Positions 8,333-16,031 of a stretch of 30,887 nucleotides of DNA are shown piece by piece (within the stretch, counting starts at the first letter, position 1; each line of letters begins with the position of its first letter). Origin of the DNA: a virus. The DNA lies in IMG/VR virus record IMGVR_UViG_3300022841_000005, positions 1 through 30,887 of that record. One strand, given 5' to 3'. A program made the position numbers and the translations under genes. The notes under the pieces were generated by a model. The model was not told where the DNA came from, made no database searches, and saw only the letters and a program-made list of their open reading frames with translations.

Positions 8333-9265
8333 ATGGCTACAGTTTTAACAATTAACACAACTTACGCTGGAGAATTTGCAGGAAAATATATTTCTGCTGC
8401 ATTACTTTCAGGTAACACAATCGCAAACGGACTAATTGAAATTAAGCCGAATGTAAAATTTAAAGAAGTTTTAAAAAGACTTGACATTGATGGTATCGTT
8501 GCAGATGCATCTTGTGATTTCTCTGATACTTCTACGGTAACTTTAAGCGAAAACATCTTAGAGCCTAAATCTTTACAAGTAAATTTAGAACTTTGTAAGA
8601 CACCTTTCGAAAGCGATTGGGAAGCGGTATCAATGGGATATTCTGCACACGATAACTTGCCAAAGACTTTTAGCGATTACTTTATTGCACACGTTGCAGC
8701 AAAAGTAGCTACTAAGACAGAAAAAGATATTTGGACAGGTGTGGCTGGTGCGGGTGCATTTGATGGTTTTTCTACATTGTTGGCAGCTGATGCTGATTTG
8801 CCAGCTAATCAAAAAATTGCGGGTGTAGCGATTACTGCTGCAAACGTTGTTGAGGAGTTAGGTAAGGTAGTAGACGAGATTCCAACCTCTTTATATGGTA
8901 ATGAAGATTTATATATCTACGTTTCGCAAAACGTATGGAGAGCATACAAAAGAAGTTTAGGTGGTTTCCAAAGTGGTGGTCAAGGAGGTTCAGGATTTAG
9001 TGCAATGGGTAACAACCAAGACATAGACATTCAGTTTTTTGATGGTGTAAAGGTTGTCGTTGCAAATGGTTTAGCAGATTCAACAATGATTTCAACTTTA
9101 AAAACTAACTTATTTTTTGGAACAGGTTTAATGTCTGACCAAAACGAAGTAAAAGTATTAGATATGGCTGATTTAGATGGTTCTAAAAACGTTCGTTTCA
9201 TTATGAGATATACGGCAGCAGTTCAGTACTCTATTGTTGAAGACATCGTTACATACGGAATCTAA
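8333..9265 (+). CDS. Major capsid protein (310 aa)
   Basis: 310 residues, of normal length for an HK97-fold capsid protein without a large delta domain. It starts MATVLTINTTYAGEFAGKYI; residues about 60-100 hold a CDFSDTSTVTLSENILEPKS segment and the E-loop-like TPFESDWEAVSMGY. A FIAHVAAKVATKTEKDIWTG helix (about 118-137) corresponds to the spine helix, and the C-terminus ends MRYTAAVQYSIVEDIVTYGI. Location after protease and scaffold-like genes and before a strong terminator supports the call. The terminator at 9289-9323 lies just past its stop, as is frequent for capsid genes. Confidence 0.8.
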   Translation: MATVLTINTTYAGEFAGKYISAALLSGNTIANGLIEIKPNVKFKEVLKRLDIDGIVADASCDFSDTSTVTLSENILEPKSLQVNLELCKTPFESDWEAVSMGYSAHDNLPKTFSDYFIAHVAAKVATKTEKDIWTGVAGAGAFDGFSTLLAADADLPANQKIAGVAITAANVVEELGKVVDEIPTSLYGNEDLYIYVSQNVWRAYKRSLGGFQSGGQGGSGFSAMGNNQDIDIQFFDGVKVVVANGLADSTMISTLKTNLFFGTGLMSDQNEVKVLDMADLDGSKNVRFIMRYTAAVQYSIVEDIVTYGI

Positions 9266-9288
9266 AAAATAATTAATAACATTAAAAA

Positions 9289-9323
9289 GAGGTAGGTGGT
9301 TTATCTACTTACCTCTTTTTTTT
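9289..9323 (+). terminator. Rho-independent terminator after the capsid gene
   Basis: GAGGTAGGTGG (9289-9299) pairs with CTACTTACCTC (9305-9315) in an 11-bp stem with two G-T pairs and a 5-nt loop, followed by T8 (9316-9323). The next gene starts only 18 nt later, so it depends on read-through or on RNA processing. Confidence 0.85.
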
Positions 9324-9340
9324 ATAACACAAAAAAATAT

Positions 9341-9868
9341 ATGGCTTGTTTATTAACATCGGGTAGAAAATTACCTTGTAAAACGTCTGTAGGTGGTTTA
9401 AAAGCGGTTTATTTCGCTGACTATGGCACACTTGGAGATGTAACAATTACAGCGGGAGAGATTACAGCGGTTGCTGGTACTCCTGAATTTTTCAAGTTCG
9501 ATATAAAAGGTAATTCATCTCTAGAAACTGCGGTTAACAGTTCAAGAGAAAATGGAAGTACTTTTTATACAACGACTTTAAACTTAACATTAACAACTTT
9601 AGATAGAGCAACACAAGAAGAAATTAAGTTATTATCTACTTCAAGACCACACGTGGCGGTAGAAGACTATAATGGTAATTTCTTTATGGTTGGTTTAGAA
9701 CACGGTTCGGAAGTAACGGGTGGTACTATTGTATCAGGTGCTGCTATGGGCGATTTGTCAGGATTTACCTTGACATTGGAAGCTATGGAAACCGCTCCAG
9801 CTAACTTTACTGCATCAACTGTAGTAACTTCAAATGAGAGTGTAGACCAAATAGACCCTAACGCTTAG
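9341..9868 (+). CDS. Major tail tube protein (175 aa)
   Basis: The reading frame is open from further upstream, but that would start inside the terminator; ATG 9341 (MACLLTSGRKLPCKTSVGGL) is the natural start. The 175-residue protein has the Bacteroidetes tail tube pattern: GGLKAVYFADYG (18-29), an ENGSTFYTTTLNLTL strand pair (about 72-86), HGSEVTGGTIVSGAAMGDLSG and FTLTLEAMETAPANF. Such proteins form stacked hexameric rings of the tail tube. It is framed by two strong terminators, so it may make its own short mRNA. It is separated from the tape measure by the whole head module, which is unusual. Confidence 0.75.
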   Translation: MACLLTSGRKLPCKTSVGGLKAVYFADYGTLGDVTITAGEITAVAGTPEFFKFDIKGNSSLETAVNSSRENGSTFYTTTLNLTLTTLDRATQEEIKLLSTSRPHVAVEDYNGNFFMVGLEHGSEVTGGTIVSGAAMGDLSGFTLTLEAMETAPANFTASTVVTSNESVDQIDPNA

Positions 9869-9886
9869 GACTATATTAAATGATTT

Positions 9887-9922
9887 AAAAACCCTTAACT
9901 TAATTGTTAAGGGTTTTTTTTT
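9887..9922 (+). terminator. Strong rho-independent terminator after the tail tube gene
   Basis: A perfect 13-bp stem, AAAAACCCTTAAC-type arm at 9887-9899 with its complement at 9906-9918, has a 6-nt loop and continues into T9 (9914-9922). With a late element 12 nt further on, it separates two transcription units. Confidence 0.9.
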
Positions 9923-9933
9923 GCTTTTCAACT

Positions 9934-9968
9934 ACAAAAAACGTGCTTTATTGTATTATATAACTATG
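9934..9968 (+). promoter_or_regulatory. Bipartite late element, copy 3 (ACAAAA-N14-TATTATATAA, then CTATG)
   Basis: ACAAAA at 9934-9939 and TATTATATAA at 9954-9963, spacing 14, ATG at 9966. It stands 12 nt after a strong terminator, where a promoter is needed to transcribe the portal genes. This is the best contextual evidence that the element is a promoter. Confidence 0.55.
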
Positions 9969-10328
9969 AAGCATTTGTTACCGATTACAACAACCCAAAC
10001 CATACAGATTATACCTCGTGTATATTCTATAATCGTTACGTTAAAGCTTCGAGATGATAGCACAAACGAAACGGTTACAATATTACCAAGTGCTATTAAA
10101 TCTGGCAACTACATTGAGTTATCAAATGTTTACGAACTAAAAGAGGGTCGTTTTTACGATTTAAAAATATACAATGGTCAAGGTGTCGTAACTGATTTAG
10201 ACATCATCTATAGAGATAAAATATTTTGTACCGAGCAAACAATAAACCAAACCGCAAACGAACGTTACAGAATCAACAAAGACGAATATAAAGAGCAAAG
10301 CGGTAATAATGATTTTATAATATTATGA
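9966..10328 (+). CDS. Conserved phage structural-region protein (120 aa)
   Basis: The frame opens at 9921, but that is inside the terminator; ATG 9966, placed 2 nt after the late element, is the start. The 120-residue product is beta-rich: VYSIIVTLKLRDDSTNETVT, LKEGRFYDLKIYNGQG, then IIYRDKIFCTEQ and a NNDFIIL end. This 'fY-L-x-I ... iYRDKIFCT' signature recurs, from memory, in a short virion-associated protein of Bacteroidetes phages with no proven function. It overlaps the portal start by 4 nt (ATGA). A small head-decoration or neck protein is possible. Confidence 0.55.
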   Translation: MKHLLPITTTQTIQIIPRVYSIIVTLKLRDDSTNETVTILPSAIKSGNYIELSNVYELKEGRFYDLKIYNGQGVVTDLDIIYRDKIFCTEQTINQTANERYRINKDEYKEQSGNNDFIIL

Positions 10329-12181
10329 GTAAATACATAAACAAACATCGTAAAACGTTTACACCTACACCAAACAAGTCTAAAGTTAGTTTTGTAAATC
10401 TTAGCACCTATACAAGTCCCGAGATTATAGAATCTAAAAACAAAGAATGGGTTGAATTTGGAGCGAATAACGACTACTTTCAATTTCTAATAGACCGTTA
10501 CAACGGTTCTGCGACAAACAATGCGGTAATCAATGGAATAAGTCAAATGATATACGGTCGTGGCTTAGATGCTACGGATTCGGCTCGTAAGTCAGATGCA
10601 TACGCTCGTATGATATCATTGTTTAAAAAAGAAGATAATAAACGATTTGCATCTGATTTAAAACTAGCTGGACAGTGTGCTATTCAAGTTATTTATTCAA
10701 AAGATAAAAAGACTATTCAAAAGGTTGAGCATATCCCTATTGAAACATTAAGAGCAGAGAAATGCAGCGAAGATGATAAAGAGATACAAGCGTATTACTA
10801 CCATCCTGATTGGGTGAGTATAAAGCCTAGCGAAGAACCTAAAAGAATACCATCATTTGGATTGACCGAGAAACCCGCACCTATTGAAATACTTTATGTT
10901 AAACCATACAGATCGGGTATGTATTATTACAGCACACCTGATTATCAGGGTGGTTTGCAATATGCTGAACTTGAAGAAGAAATTAGTAACTACCATTTAA
11001 ACAATATTATGAATGGTTTAGCACCTAGTATGTTAATCAATTTTAATAATGGTGTGCCAGAAGAAGAAGCACAAAAACTAATAGAAAATAAGATACAACA
11101 AAAGTTTAGCGGGTCTAGTAATGCGGGTAAATTTATACTAGCTTTTAACGACTCTAAAGAATCACAAGCGGACATTACACCCGTTCAATTATCTGACGCT
11201 CATAATCAATATCAGTTTTTAAGTGATGAATCACAAAAGAAAATAATGGTTGCTCATAGAGTGGTTAGCCCTATGTTATTAGGGATTAAAGACGGAAGCG
11301 GATTTGGTAACAATGCAGACGAATTAAAGAACGCTAGTATATTGATGCACAACACGGTTATAGTGCCATTACAAGAAATGCTAACAGATGCGTTCGATAA
11401 AATACTAGCGTTTAACGGGATTAGTTTAAACCTTTACTTTAAGACGTTACAGCCATTGCAATTTATGGATTTGGACAACGTACAAGACGAAGAAACTAGA
11501 GAAGAAGAAACGGGTGTTAAAATGAGTGTTGCGTTGTCTAAGTTAAATGAATTAGGCGAAGATGAAAACCTTGAGGAATGGGAATTAATAGACGAAAGAA
11601 AGGTAGATTATGAAGACGAAGACGAGTTAGACGAACAAATCAATAGTTTAAACAAACCAAAACAAAGTCTATTATCTAAGATTAAGAACTTCGCTACAAC
11701 GGGAACGGCAAGACCCAACGCAAAAAGTTCACAAGATGGTGTAGAGCCTACTTTCGGATTACAATATAAAGTAAGGTATCAATACGCACCTCTTAAAGCA
11801 TCTAGAGATAGTAGAGATTTTTGTAAGAAAATGGTAGAATCTAAAAAAATATATCGTAAAGAAGATATTGTAGGTAAAAATTACCCAGCTTCATTAGGTG
11901 GTATGTCTAGTAGTTCAGTCAATGCTGGTTGGGGTCTTAATGGTGCTGATAATTACGACATTTTTAAGTATAAAGGCGGTGGAGATTGCCATCATTTTTG
12001 GATGCGTAAGACTTATTTAGCTAAAAGAGTAGGCGGAAAGCCTGATGTTGGAAATCCTAAATCGGTTATTAGTGTAAATAAAGCAAAGAAAGCGGGCATA
12101 AAACCCGTTAGGAATGATAAAGAAGTGGCAATGTTACCAACTGATATGCCTAATAACGGATTTGTAAATAAAAGAAGATAA
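10325..12181 (+). CDS. Portal protein with extra C-terminal domain (618 aa)
   Basis: Residues 1-430 match the Bacteroidetes phage portal type: EWVEFGANNDYFQFLIDRYNG (about 42-62), AVINGISQMIYGRGL (about 68-82), a QYQFLSDESQKKIMVAHRV helix and MLLGIKDGSGFGNNADEL. Portals form the dodecameric vertex ring through which DNA enters. After an acidic linker (about 390-440) a separate domain follows (about 475-570): SRDFCKKMVESKKIYRKEDI, then NYDIFKYKGGGDCHHFWMRK. That domain resembles the C-terminal part of minor head (Mu F/SPP1 gp7-like) proteins and may replace a separate head-morphogenesis gene. The start overlaps the upstream stop (ATGA). Confidence 0.8.
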   Translation: MSKYINKHRKTFTPTPNKSKVSFVNLSTYTSPEIIESKNKEWVEFGANNDYFQFLIDRYNGSATNNAVINGISQMIYGRGLDATDSARKSDAYARMISLFKKEDNKRFASDLKLAGQCAIQVIYSKDKKTIQKVEHIPIETLRAEKCSEDDKEIQAYYYHPDWVSIKPSEEPKRIPSFGLTEKPAPIEILYVKPYRSGMYYYSTPDYQGGLQYAELEEEISNYHLNNIMNGLAPSMLINFNNGVPEEEAQKLIENKIQQKFSGSSNAGKFILAFNDSKESQADITPVQLSDAHNQYQFLSDESQKKIMVAHRVVSPMLLGIKDGSGFGNNADELKNASILMHNTVIVPLQEMLTDAFDKILAFNGISLNLYFKTLQPLQFMDLDNVQDEETREEETGVKMSVALSKLNELGEDENLEEWELIDERKVDYEDEDELDEQINSLNKPKQSLLSKIKNFATTGTARPNAKSSQDGVEPTFGLQYKVRYQYAPLKASRDSRDFCKKMVESKKIYRKEDIVGKNYPASLGGMSSSSVNAGWGLNGADNYDIFKYKGGGDCHHFWMRKTYLAKRVGGKPDVGNPKSVISVNKAKKAGIKPVRNDKEVAMLPTDMPNNGFVNKRR

Positions 12182-12182
12182 T

Positions 12183-12683
12183 ATGGCTACAGCATTATTC
12201 ATAAGCAGAACAGATTTAGTAAAGAATACGATTGTAGACGGCAATGTCGACACCGATAAGTTTATACAATTCATTAAAATTGCTCAAGAAATACATATTA
12301 CGAACTATTTAGGCTCGAAATTATATAATAAAATTAGTTCAGACATTGTAGCGGGTAGTTTATCAGGCGATTATTTGTCTCTAGTGAACGATTACATACA
12401 ACCTATGTTAATACATTTCGCTATGGTTGAGTATTTACCATTCGCAGCGTATCAAATTAAAAATGGTGGTGTTTCTAAGCATAGTTCTGAAAATTCCGAA
12501 AGCGTAAGTAAGAGCGAAATTGAGTTTTTAGTACAAAAAGAACGAGATACATCGGAATACTACACAAGACGCTTTGTGGATTACATTTGTTTTAACTCTG
12601 ATAAATTCCCAGAGTACAACACAAACAAAGATAGCGATGTACGACCAGACAAGGATTCTAACGTATCTAATTGGGTTTTATAA
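12183..12683 (+). CDS. Head-tail connector protein, DUF6712-like (166 aa)
   Basis: 166 residues beginning 1 nt after the portal stop. The N-terminal half is helical: LFISRTDLVKNTIVDGNVD, then FIKIAQEIHITNYLGSKLYN and LVNDYIQPMLIHFAMVEYLPF, the normal signature of the DUF6712/gp6-like connector that stacks under the portal. The C-terminal part (SEIEFLVQKERDTSEYYTRR) forms a further helix. Position directly after the portal supports the call. Confidence 0.65.
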   Translation: MATALFISRTDLVKNTIVDGNVDTDKFIQFIKIAQEIHITNYLGSKLYNKISSDIVAGSLSGDYLSLVNDYIQPMLIHFAMVEYLPFAAYQIKNGGVSKHSSENSESVSKSEIEFLVQKERDTSEYYTRRFVDYICFNSDKFPEYNTNKDSDVRPDKDSNVSNWVL

Positions 12684-12757
12684 TGAAAGCGACATACAAA
12701 CCAAAACAATCGAACATAGAGCGCTTAAAGACATACCTAAGTAAAAAAGAAAAATAA
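12683..12757 (+). CDS. Very small basic protein (24 aa)
   Basis: ATG 12683 overlaps the stop of the connector gene by 1 nt (TAATG) and the frame closes at 12755-12757, 3 nt before the fibre gene. The product begins MKATYKPKQSNIERLKTYL and is strongly basic. Tight junctions on both sides favour translation; the function is unknown. Confidence 0.4.
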   Translation: MKATYKPKQSNIERLKTYLSKKEK

Positions 12758-12760
12758 ATT

Positions 12761-14977
12761 ATGGCTACAATTAAAATAAACGAATTACCTACATCTTCTA
12801 TAAATTCAACTGATTTTTTAGTCAAAGCGGACGGTAATGGATTAGCTACAAAAAACACGGTTGAGAATCTTTTAGTTCCCTTGGCTAAATTAGAGGGAGG
12901 TAATTCATTTACGGGAATCCAAACCGTTACAAATACAGCTAACACCTCTGGAATAAATGCCGTAAACGAAAATAATGGTTTTGGAATAAATTCTTTAAAT
13001 AAAGCGGATGGTTCTGGTATTTATGTTACTAACAAAGCAGACGGGACAGGTATTTATGTTATAAACGAGGATTTCGGAACGGGTGCGTATTTATTAAATC
13101 TAACGAGTGGAGATGGTTTGGTTTTAGATTCTACAGGCGATACTACGGGTCTTAGCTTTGTTGTAAAAAACAACGGATTAAACAGTTTTACAATTGATAA
13201 AGAGGGCAATGTTATAGCAAATACTTTTGTTGGTAATGGTTCGGGATTGACAAATTTACAAAGCGACCCTACTAAAGCTGATTTAAACGGTAATATTTCA
13301 GAATTATTCGAGGTATCTAATGGTTTATCTGCTAATGACGCTATAAATAAAACTCAATTAGACGGATTAGAAACAAGTTTACAATCTAACATTGATTTAA
13401 AAATAGATATTGCGAGCATTGTAGACAACGTAACAGCAGGAGGTTCTAGCGTTCCTTTATCAGCAGAACAAGGAAAGGTACTAAAAGCTGAAATACTAGC
13501 CCTAGCGGGTTCTTTAATACCGCAAGGAAATTGGGACGCAGATACAAATACACCAGATATTTCAGGAACTACAGAAACAGGTTATTTTTGGATAGTATCG
13601 GTTGAAGGTGCGACAGATATTGGTGGTATTACTGATTGGAAAGTAAACGATTGGGTAATTAAAACCGCAGATGGCTTTGCAAAAATAGACAACACGGATA
13701 AAGTTTTAAGTGTTGCGGGTAAGATTGGCGAGGTTGTTTTAGCTAAAGCAGATGTAGGATTGTCTAATGTAGATAATACAACGGATGCAAATAAACCGAT
13801 TTCAACCGCACAACAAACCGATTTAGACTTAAAATTAAATAAAAATAATTCTATAACAGGTGCTACAAAAACAAAGATAACTTATGACGCTAAAGGTTTA
13901 GTATCTGCGGGTGAAGATGCAACAACTAATGATATTGCCGAAAGTACAGATAAAAAATATGTTACAGATGCGCAATTAACGATTTTAGGTAATACAACTA
14001 ATACTAATTCAGGGGATAATACGGTAAACTCTTCAAGTGCTTCAACTGCTCAAGGAGAACTAGCCGATTCGGCTTCTCAAGCAACAGGCGTAGAAGACAA
14101 TGCAACAGCAGACCAAACAGGAGCAGAGATAAAAACAGCTTATGAAGCGGAAACAAATGCTTATACAGATACTAAGAACACAAAACTAGACGGAATAGAA
14201 GCAAATGCAGACGTAACTGATGCTACTAACGTAGCCGCAGCAGGTGCTTTAATGGATAGTGAGATTACAAACTTAGCACAAGTGAAAGCTTTTGATTCAA
14301 GTGATTACGCTACTTCTGCTAATTTAGATTTAAAAGCAAATAAAGCCTCACCAAGTTTTACAGGTGATGCTGAATTTGGGGGTAATGTAGATGTAATAAG
14401 TAGTGGAGATACTTATCTAAATATATCATCAACAAACGATGGTAGAAAATCAGGTTTAAAATTAAGACAAAGTAGTGTCTTTGGAATAGATTTATTTTAT
14501 AACGATTCAACTTCCGAAACTAGAGGTTTAAGATTTGACGTTGTAAAAGATGATGTTACAGAACAAGCTTTTTTTATTGAAAGAGATAATAAAAAAGTAA
14601 AAGCCTTTGCAGACTTCGAAGCAGTAGGAAACGCCACGTTTGGGGGTTCTGTAACTGCTTCAAGTTTTGTGGGTGCTATAGAAGAGAACTTTACTTCTTT
14701 AACCGCTACACATACTTTAACAGATACGGACTACAACGTACACAATGGGCAACCTTTTGCTACGTCAACTGTAACAATACCAACAGGGCTTTCTATAAAA
14801 AGGTCTTGGCAATTTAGCGCGGAAGGCTTCGATATTAACTTTACAAAAGCTTCAGGTGTGACTATTACAGTAATTGCAAACGGTGCGCCTAGTGGTAACA
14901 ACCTAAAAGTAGCAGGTGCGTATTCTGCAAGACTTGTAGCAACTGCAACCGCAAACGAATTTTTACTAATAAAATAA
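12761..14977 (+). CDS. Tail fibre / receptor-binding protein (738 aa)
   Basis: 738 residues. The N-terminus, MATIKINELPTSSINSTDFL, is a normal virion-attachment start for Bacteroidetes phage fibres. Residues 64-130 hold an 11-residue repeat with glycine at 64, 75, 86, 97, 108, 119 and 130 (GINAVNENNGF, GIYVTNKADGT and so on), typical of a beta-solenoid. FVGNGSGLTNL marks the end of this module. A collar-fibre motif follows (KADVGLSNVDNTTDANKPIS, about 325-345), then Ala/Asp/Thr-rich repeats and a C-terminal beta domain (about 650-738). The C-terminal end is the likely host-binding tip. No intramolecular chaperone motif was seen. Confidence 0.75.
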   Translation: MATIKINELPTSSINSTDFLVKADGNGLATKNTVENLLVPLAKLEGGNSFTGIQTVTNTANTSGINAVNENNGFGINSLNKADGSGIYVTNKADGTGIYVINEDFGTGAYLLNLTSGDGLVLDSTGDTTGLSFVVKNNGLNSFTIDKEGNVIANTFVGNGSGLTNLQSDPTKADLNGNISELFEVSNGLSANDAINKTQLDGLETSLQSNIDLKIDIASIVDNVTAGGSSVPLSAEQGKVLKAEILALAGSLIPQGNWDADTNTPDISGTTETGYFWIVSVEGATDIGGITDWKVNDWVIKTADGFAKIDNTDKVLSVAGKIGEVVLAKADVGLSNVDNTTDANKPISTAQQTDLDLKLNKNNSITGATKTKITYDAKGLVSAGEDATTNDIAESTDKKYVTDAQLTILGNTTNTNSGDNTVNSSSASTAQGELADSASQATGVEDNATADQTGAEIKTAYEAETNAYTDTKNTKLDGIEANADVTDATNVAAAGALMDSEITNLAQVKAFDSSDYATSANLDLKANKASPSFTGDAEFGGNVDVISSGDTYLNISSTNDGRKSGLKLRQSSVFGIDLFYNDSTSETRGLRFDVVKDDVTEQAFFIERDNKKVKAFADFEAVGNATFGGSVTASSFVGAIEENFTSLTATHTLTDTDYNVHNGQPFATSTVTIPTGLSIKRSWQFSAEGFDINFTKASGVTITVIANGAPSGNNLKVAGAYSARLVATATANEFLLIK

Positions 14978-14984
14978 TATGAAA

Positions 14985-15069
14985 GTAAAGTATATAATCT
15001 TTACATAAGGAACGCAATAGGATAAGAAAATTAAAAAACCTTTACATAATAACCAATAGTTATAACTAT
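14985..15069 (+). promoter_or_regulatory. Leader of the lysis cassette with inverted repeats
   Basis: The 108-nt gap before the first lysis gene contains GTAAAG (14985-14990) and CTTTAC (14999-15004) as an inverted repeat with an 8-nt centre. It also holds a second CTTTACATAA (15040-15049, the first being 14999-15008) and a perfect 14-nt palindrome ATAGTTATAACTAT (15056-15069). GTAAAG/CTTTAC is the core of the octamer clustered at 26.9-27.2 kb. An operator or promoter for lysis genes is inferred. Only a 9-codon frame (14979-15008) is present. Confidence 0.35.
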
Positions 15070-15085
15070 AAGTGAACATAATAAT

Positions 15086-15247
15086 ATGAAAGAAATTATA
15101 AAAAATTGGAAAACGTCCTTAATAGGATTAGTAATAATTACAGGACTTGCATACTCTGGACTTTCAAATGGTTTTACAATTTCAGAAGCAATAGCTGGAC
15201 TAATTGCAATAGGTTTTTTAAGAGCAAAAGACAAAAAAAATGACTAA
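15086..15247 (+). CDS. Small membrane protein, putative holin (53 aa)
   Basis: 53 residues: a short basic start (MKEIIKNWKTS), a first hydrophobic segment (LIGLVIITGLAYSGL, about 11-25), a short link, and a second segment (ISEAIAGLIAIGFL, about 32-45), ending in charged AKDKKND. This matches the small holin-like proteins of Bacteroidetes phages, which start 'NWK-S/T-L-x-G'. It overlaps the next gene by 8 nt and heads the lysis cassette. The alternative is a pinholin or antiholin paired with the next gene. Confidence 0.6.
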   Translation: MKEIIKNWKTSLIGLVIITGLAYSGLSNGFTISEAIAGLIAIGFLRAKDKKND

Positions 15248-15554
15248 TAAGTTTTTACTTGAAGAAATACATAAGGAGCAAAGGGAGCAGGCTAAAAAGC
15301 AGTTGCAACTTTCTGCGGACTTTTCTAATTTTATGAATAAACAGGAAGCTTTTAATCAAAAAATATCTAGTTTACTTTATAGCGATAGCGATACAAATAG
15401 TACGGGATATATTGAAGACCATAACAAATTGAGCGAAAGAGTTTTAGATTTGGAGGTAAAAAATAAAATTACTGCAGGTAAAATAGCAATTAGTGTCGTT
15501 ATATTAACCGCAATAGGTGGTGCAGTTTGGAAAATGTTAAGCATATTAGATTAA
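15240..15554 (+). CDS. Membrane-anchored coiled-coil protein, holin accessory (104 aa)
   Basis: 104 residues with a long N-terminal helix rich in Gln, Glu and Lys (LEEIHKEQREQAKKQLQLSA), a DLEVKNKI segment, and one C-terminal hydrophobic segment (about 81-100, AISVVILTAIGGAVWKMLSI). This layout resembles XhlA-type holin partners. It sits between the holin-like gene and the endolysin, overlapping both (8 nt and 1 nt). Role as holin subunit or lysis timer is inferred. Confidence 0.5.
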   Translation: MTNKFLLEEIHKEQREQAKKQLQLSADFSNFMNKQEAFNQKISSLLYSDSDTNSTGYIEDHNKLSERVLDLEVKNKITAGKIAISVVILTAIGGAVWKMLSILD

Positions 15555-15952
15555 TGAAATTAACAAAAAACTTTATAAAGTCAGAGTTTGAATGTAAGTG
15601 CGGTTGTGTAATGCCTAAAGATGTTTTAGAAAACATAAAACTACTTGCAAAACAGTTGCAAATTATTAGGGATTACGTAGGGCAACCAATATCTGTTAAT
15701 AGTGGTTTTAGGTGCAAAAGTCACAATAGTAGGATTGGTAGTAATGATTCGAGCCAGCATATTTTAGGAAAAGCTTCTGATGTAACAATAAAAAGTTTCA
15801 CACCGAATGAGGTTGCTAACATTGTGGAAAATATGCTGACAAATGAAATGCTAACCTCGGTTATACCGATAGCAGGTTTTCATATTGGTGGACTAGGAAT
15901 TTACAAAACTTTCAATCATATAGATATTAGAGAAAGTAAAGCACGTTGGTAA
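15554..15952 (+). CDS. Endolysin, M15 family zinc peptidase (132 aa)
   Basis: The frame is open further upstream, but ATG 15554 (TAATG with the previous stop) gives the natural start MKLTKNFIKSEFEC. The enzyme cleaves peptide bridges in peptidoglycan. Zinc ligands are visible in SQHILGKASD (His69, Asp76) and NHIDIRE (His122), and PISVNSGFRC (45-54) is the normal M15_3 strand. The N-terminus has C-K-C-G-C. There is no signal peptide, so it needs the holin. It is of usual length for the single-domain M15 lysins of Bacteroidetes phages. Confidence 0.85.
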   Translation: MKLTKNFIKSEFECKCGCVMPKDVLENIKLLAKQLQIIRDYVGQPISVNSGFRCKSHNSRIGSNDSSQHILGKASDVTIKSFTPNEVANIVENMLTNEMLTSVIPIAGFHIGGLGIYKTFNHIDIRESKARW

Positions 15953-15954
15953 AT

Positions 15955-15977
15955 AAAAAAACCACCCTTTCGAGTGG
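15955..15977 (-). terminator. Rho-independent terminator of the minus-strand operon
   Basis: Read on the minus strand: CCACTC-GAAA-GGGTGG, a 6-bp stem (one T-G pair) with a GAAA tetraloop, then T7 (15961 down to 15955). On the plus strand the hairpin has no following T run, so it is directional. It lies about 500 bp past the last minus-strand gene. Confidence 0.7.
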
Positions 15978-16031
15978 CTAAAAACAAGATAAAAAAACAA
16001 TATCTTAGATACGTAAATTTAATACAAATAA

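Noticed and set aside
9296-9340. N-terminal extension of the tail tube gene upstream of ATG 9341
   Set aside because: It would be encoded by the terminator hairpin and T run, and the extra residues (YLLTSFFYNT) do not fit a tube protein start.
14979-15008. Nine-codon frame between fibre and lysis genes
   Set aside because: Too short to support, and it coincides with the inverted repeat; treated as regulatory leader.
15962-15977. Hairpin considered as a plus-strand terminator after the endolysin gene
   Set aside because: On the plus strand it is followed by CTAAAAACAAG and no T run; the T7 tract is on the minus strand side only.
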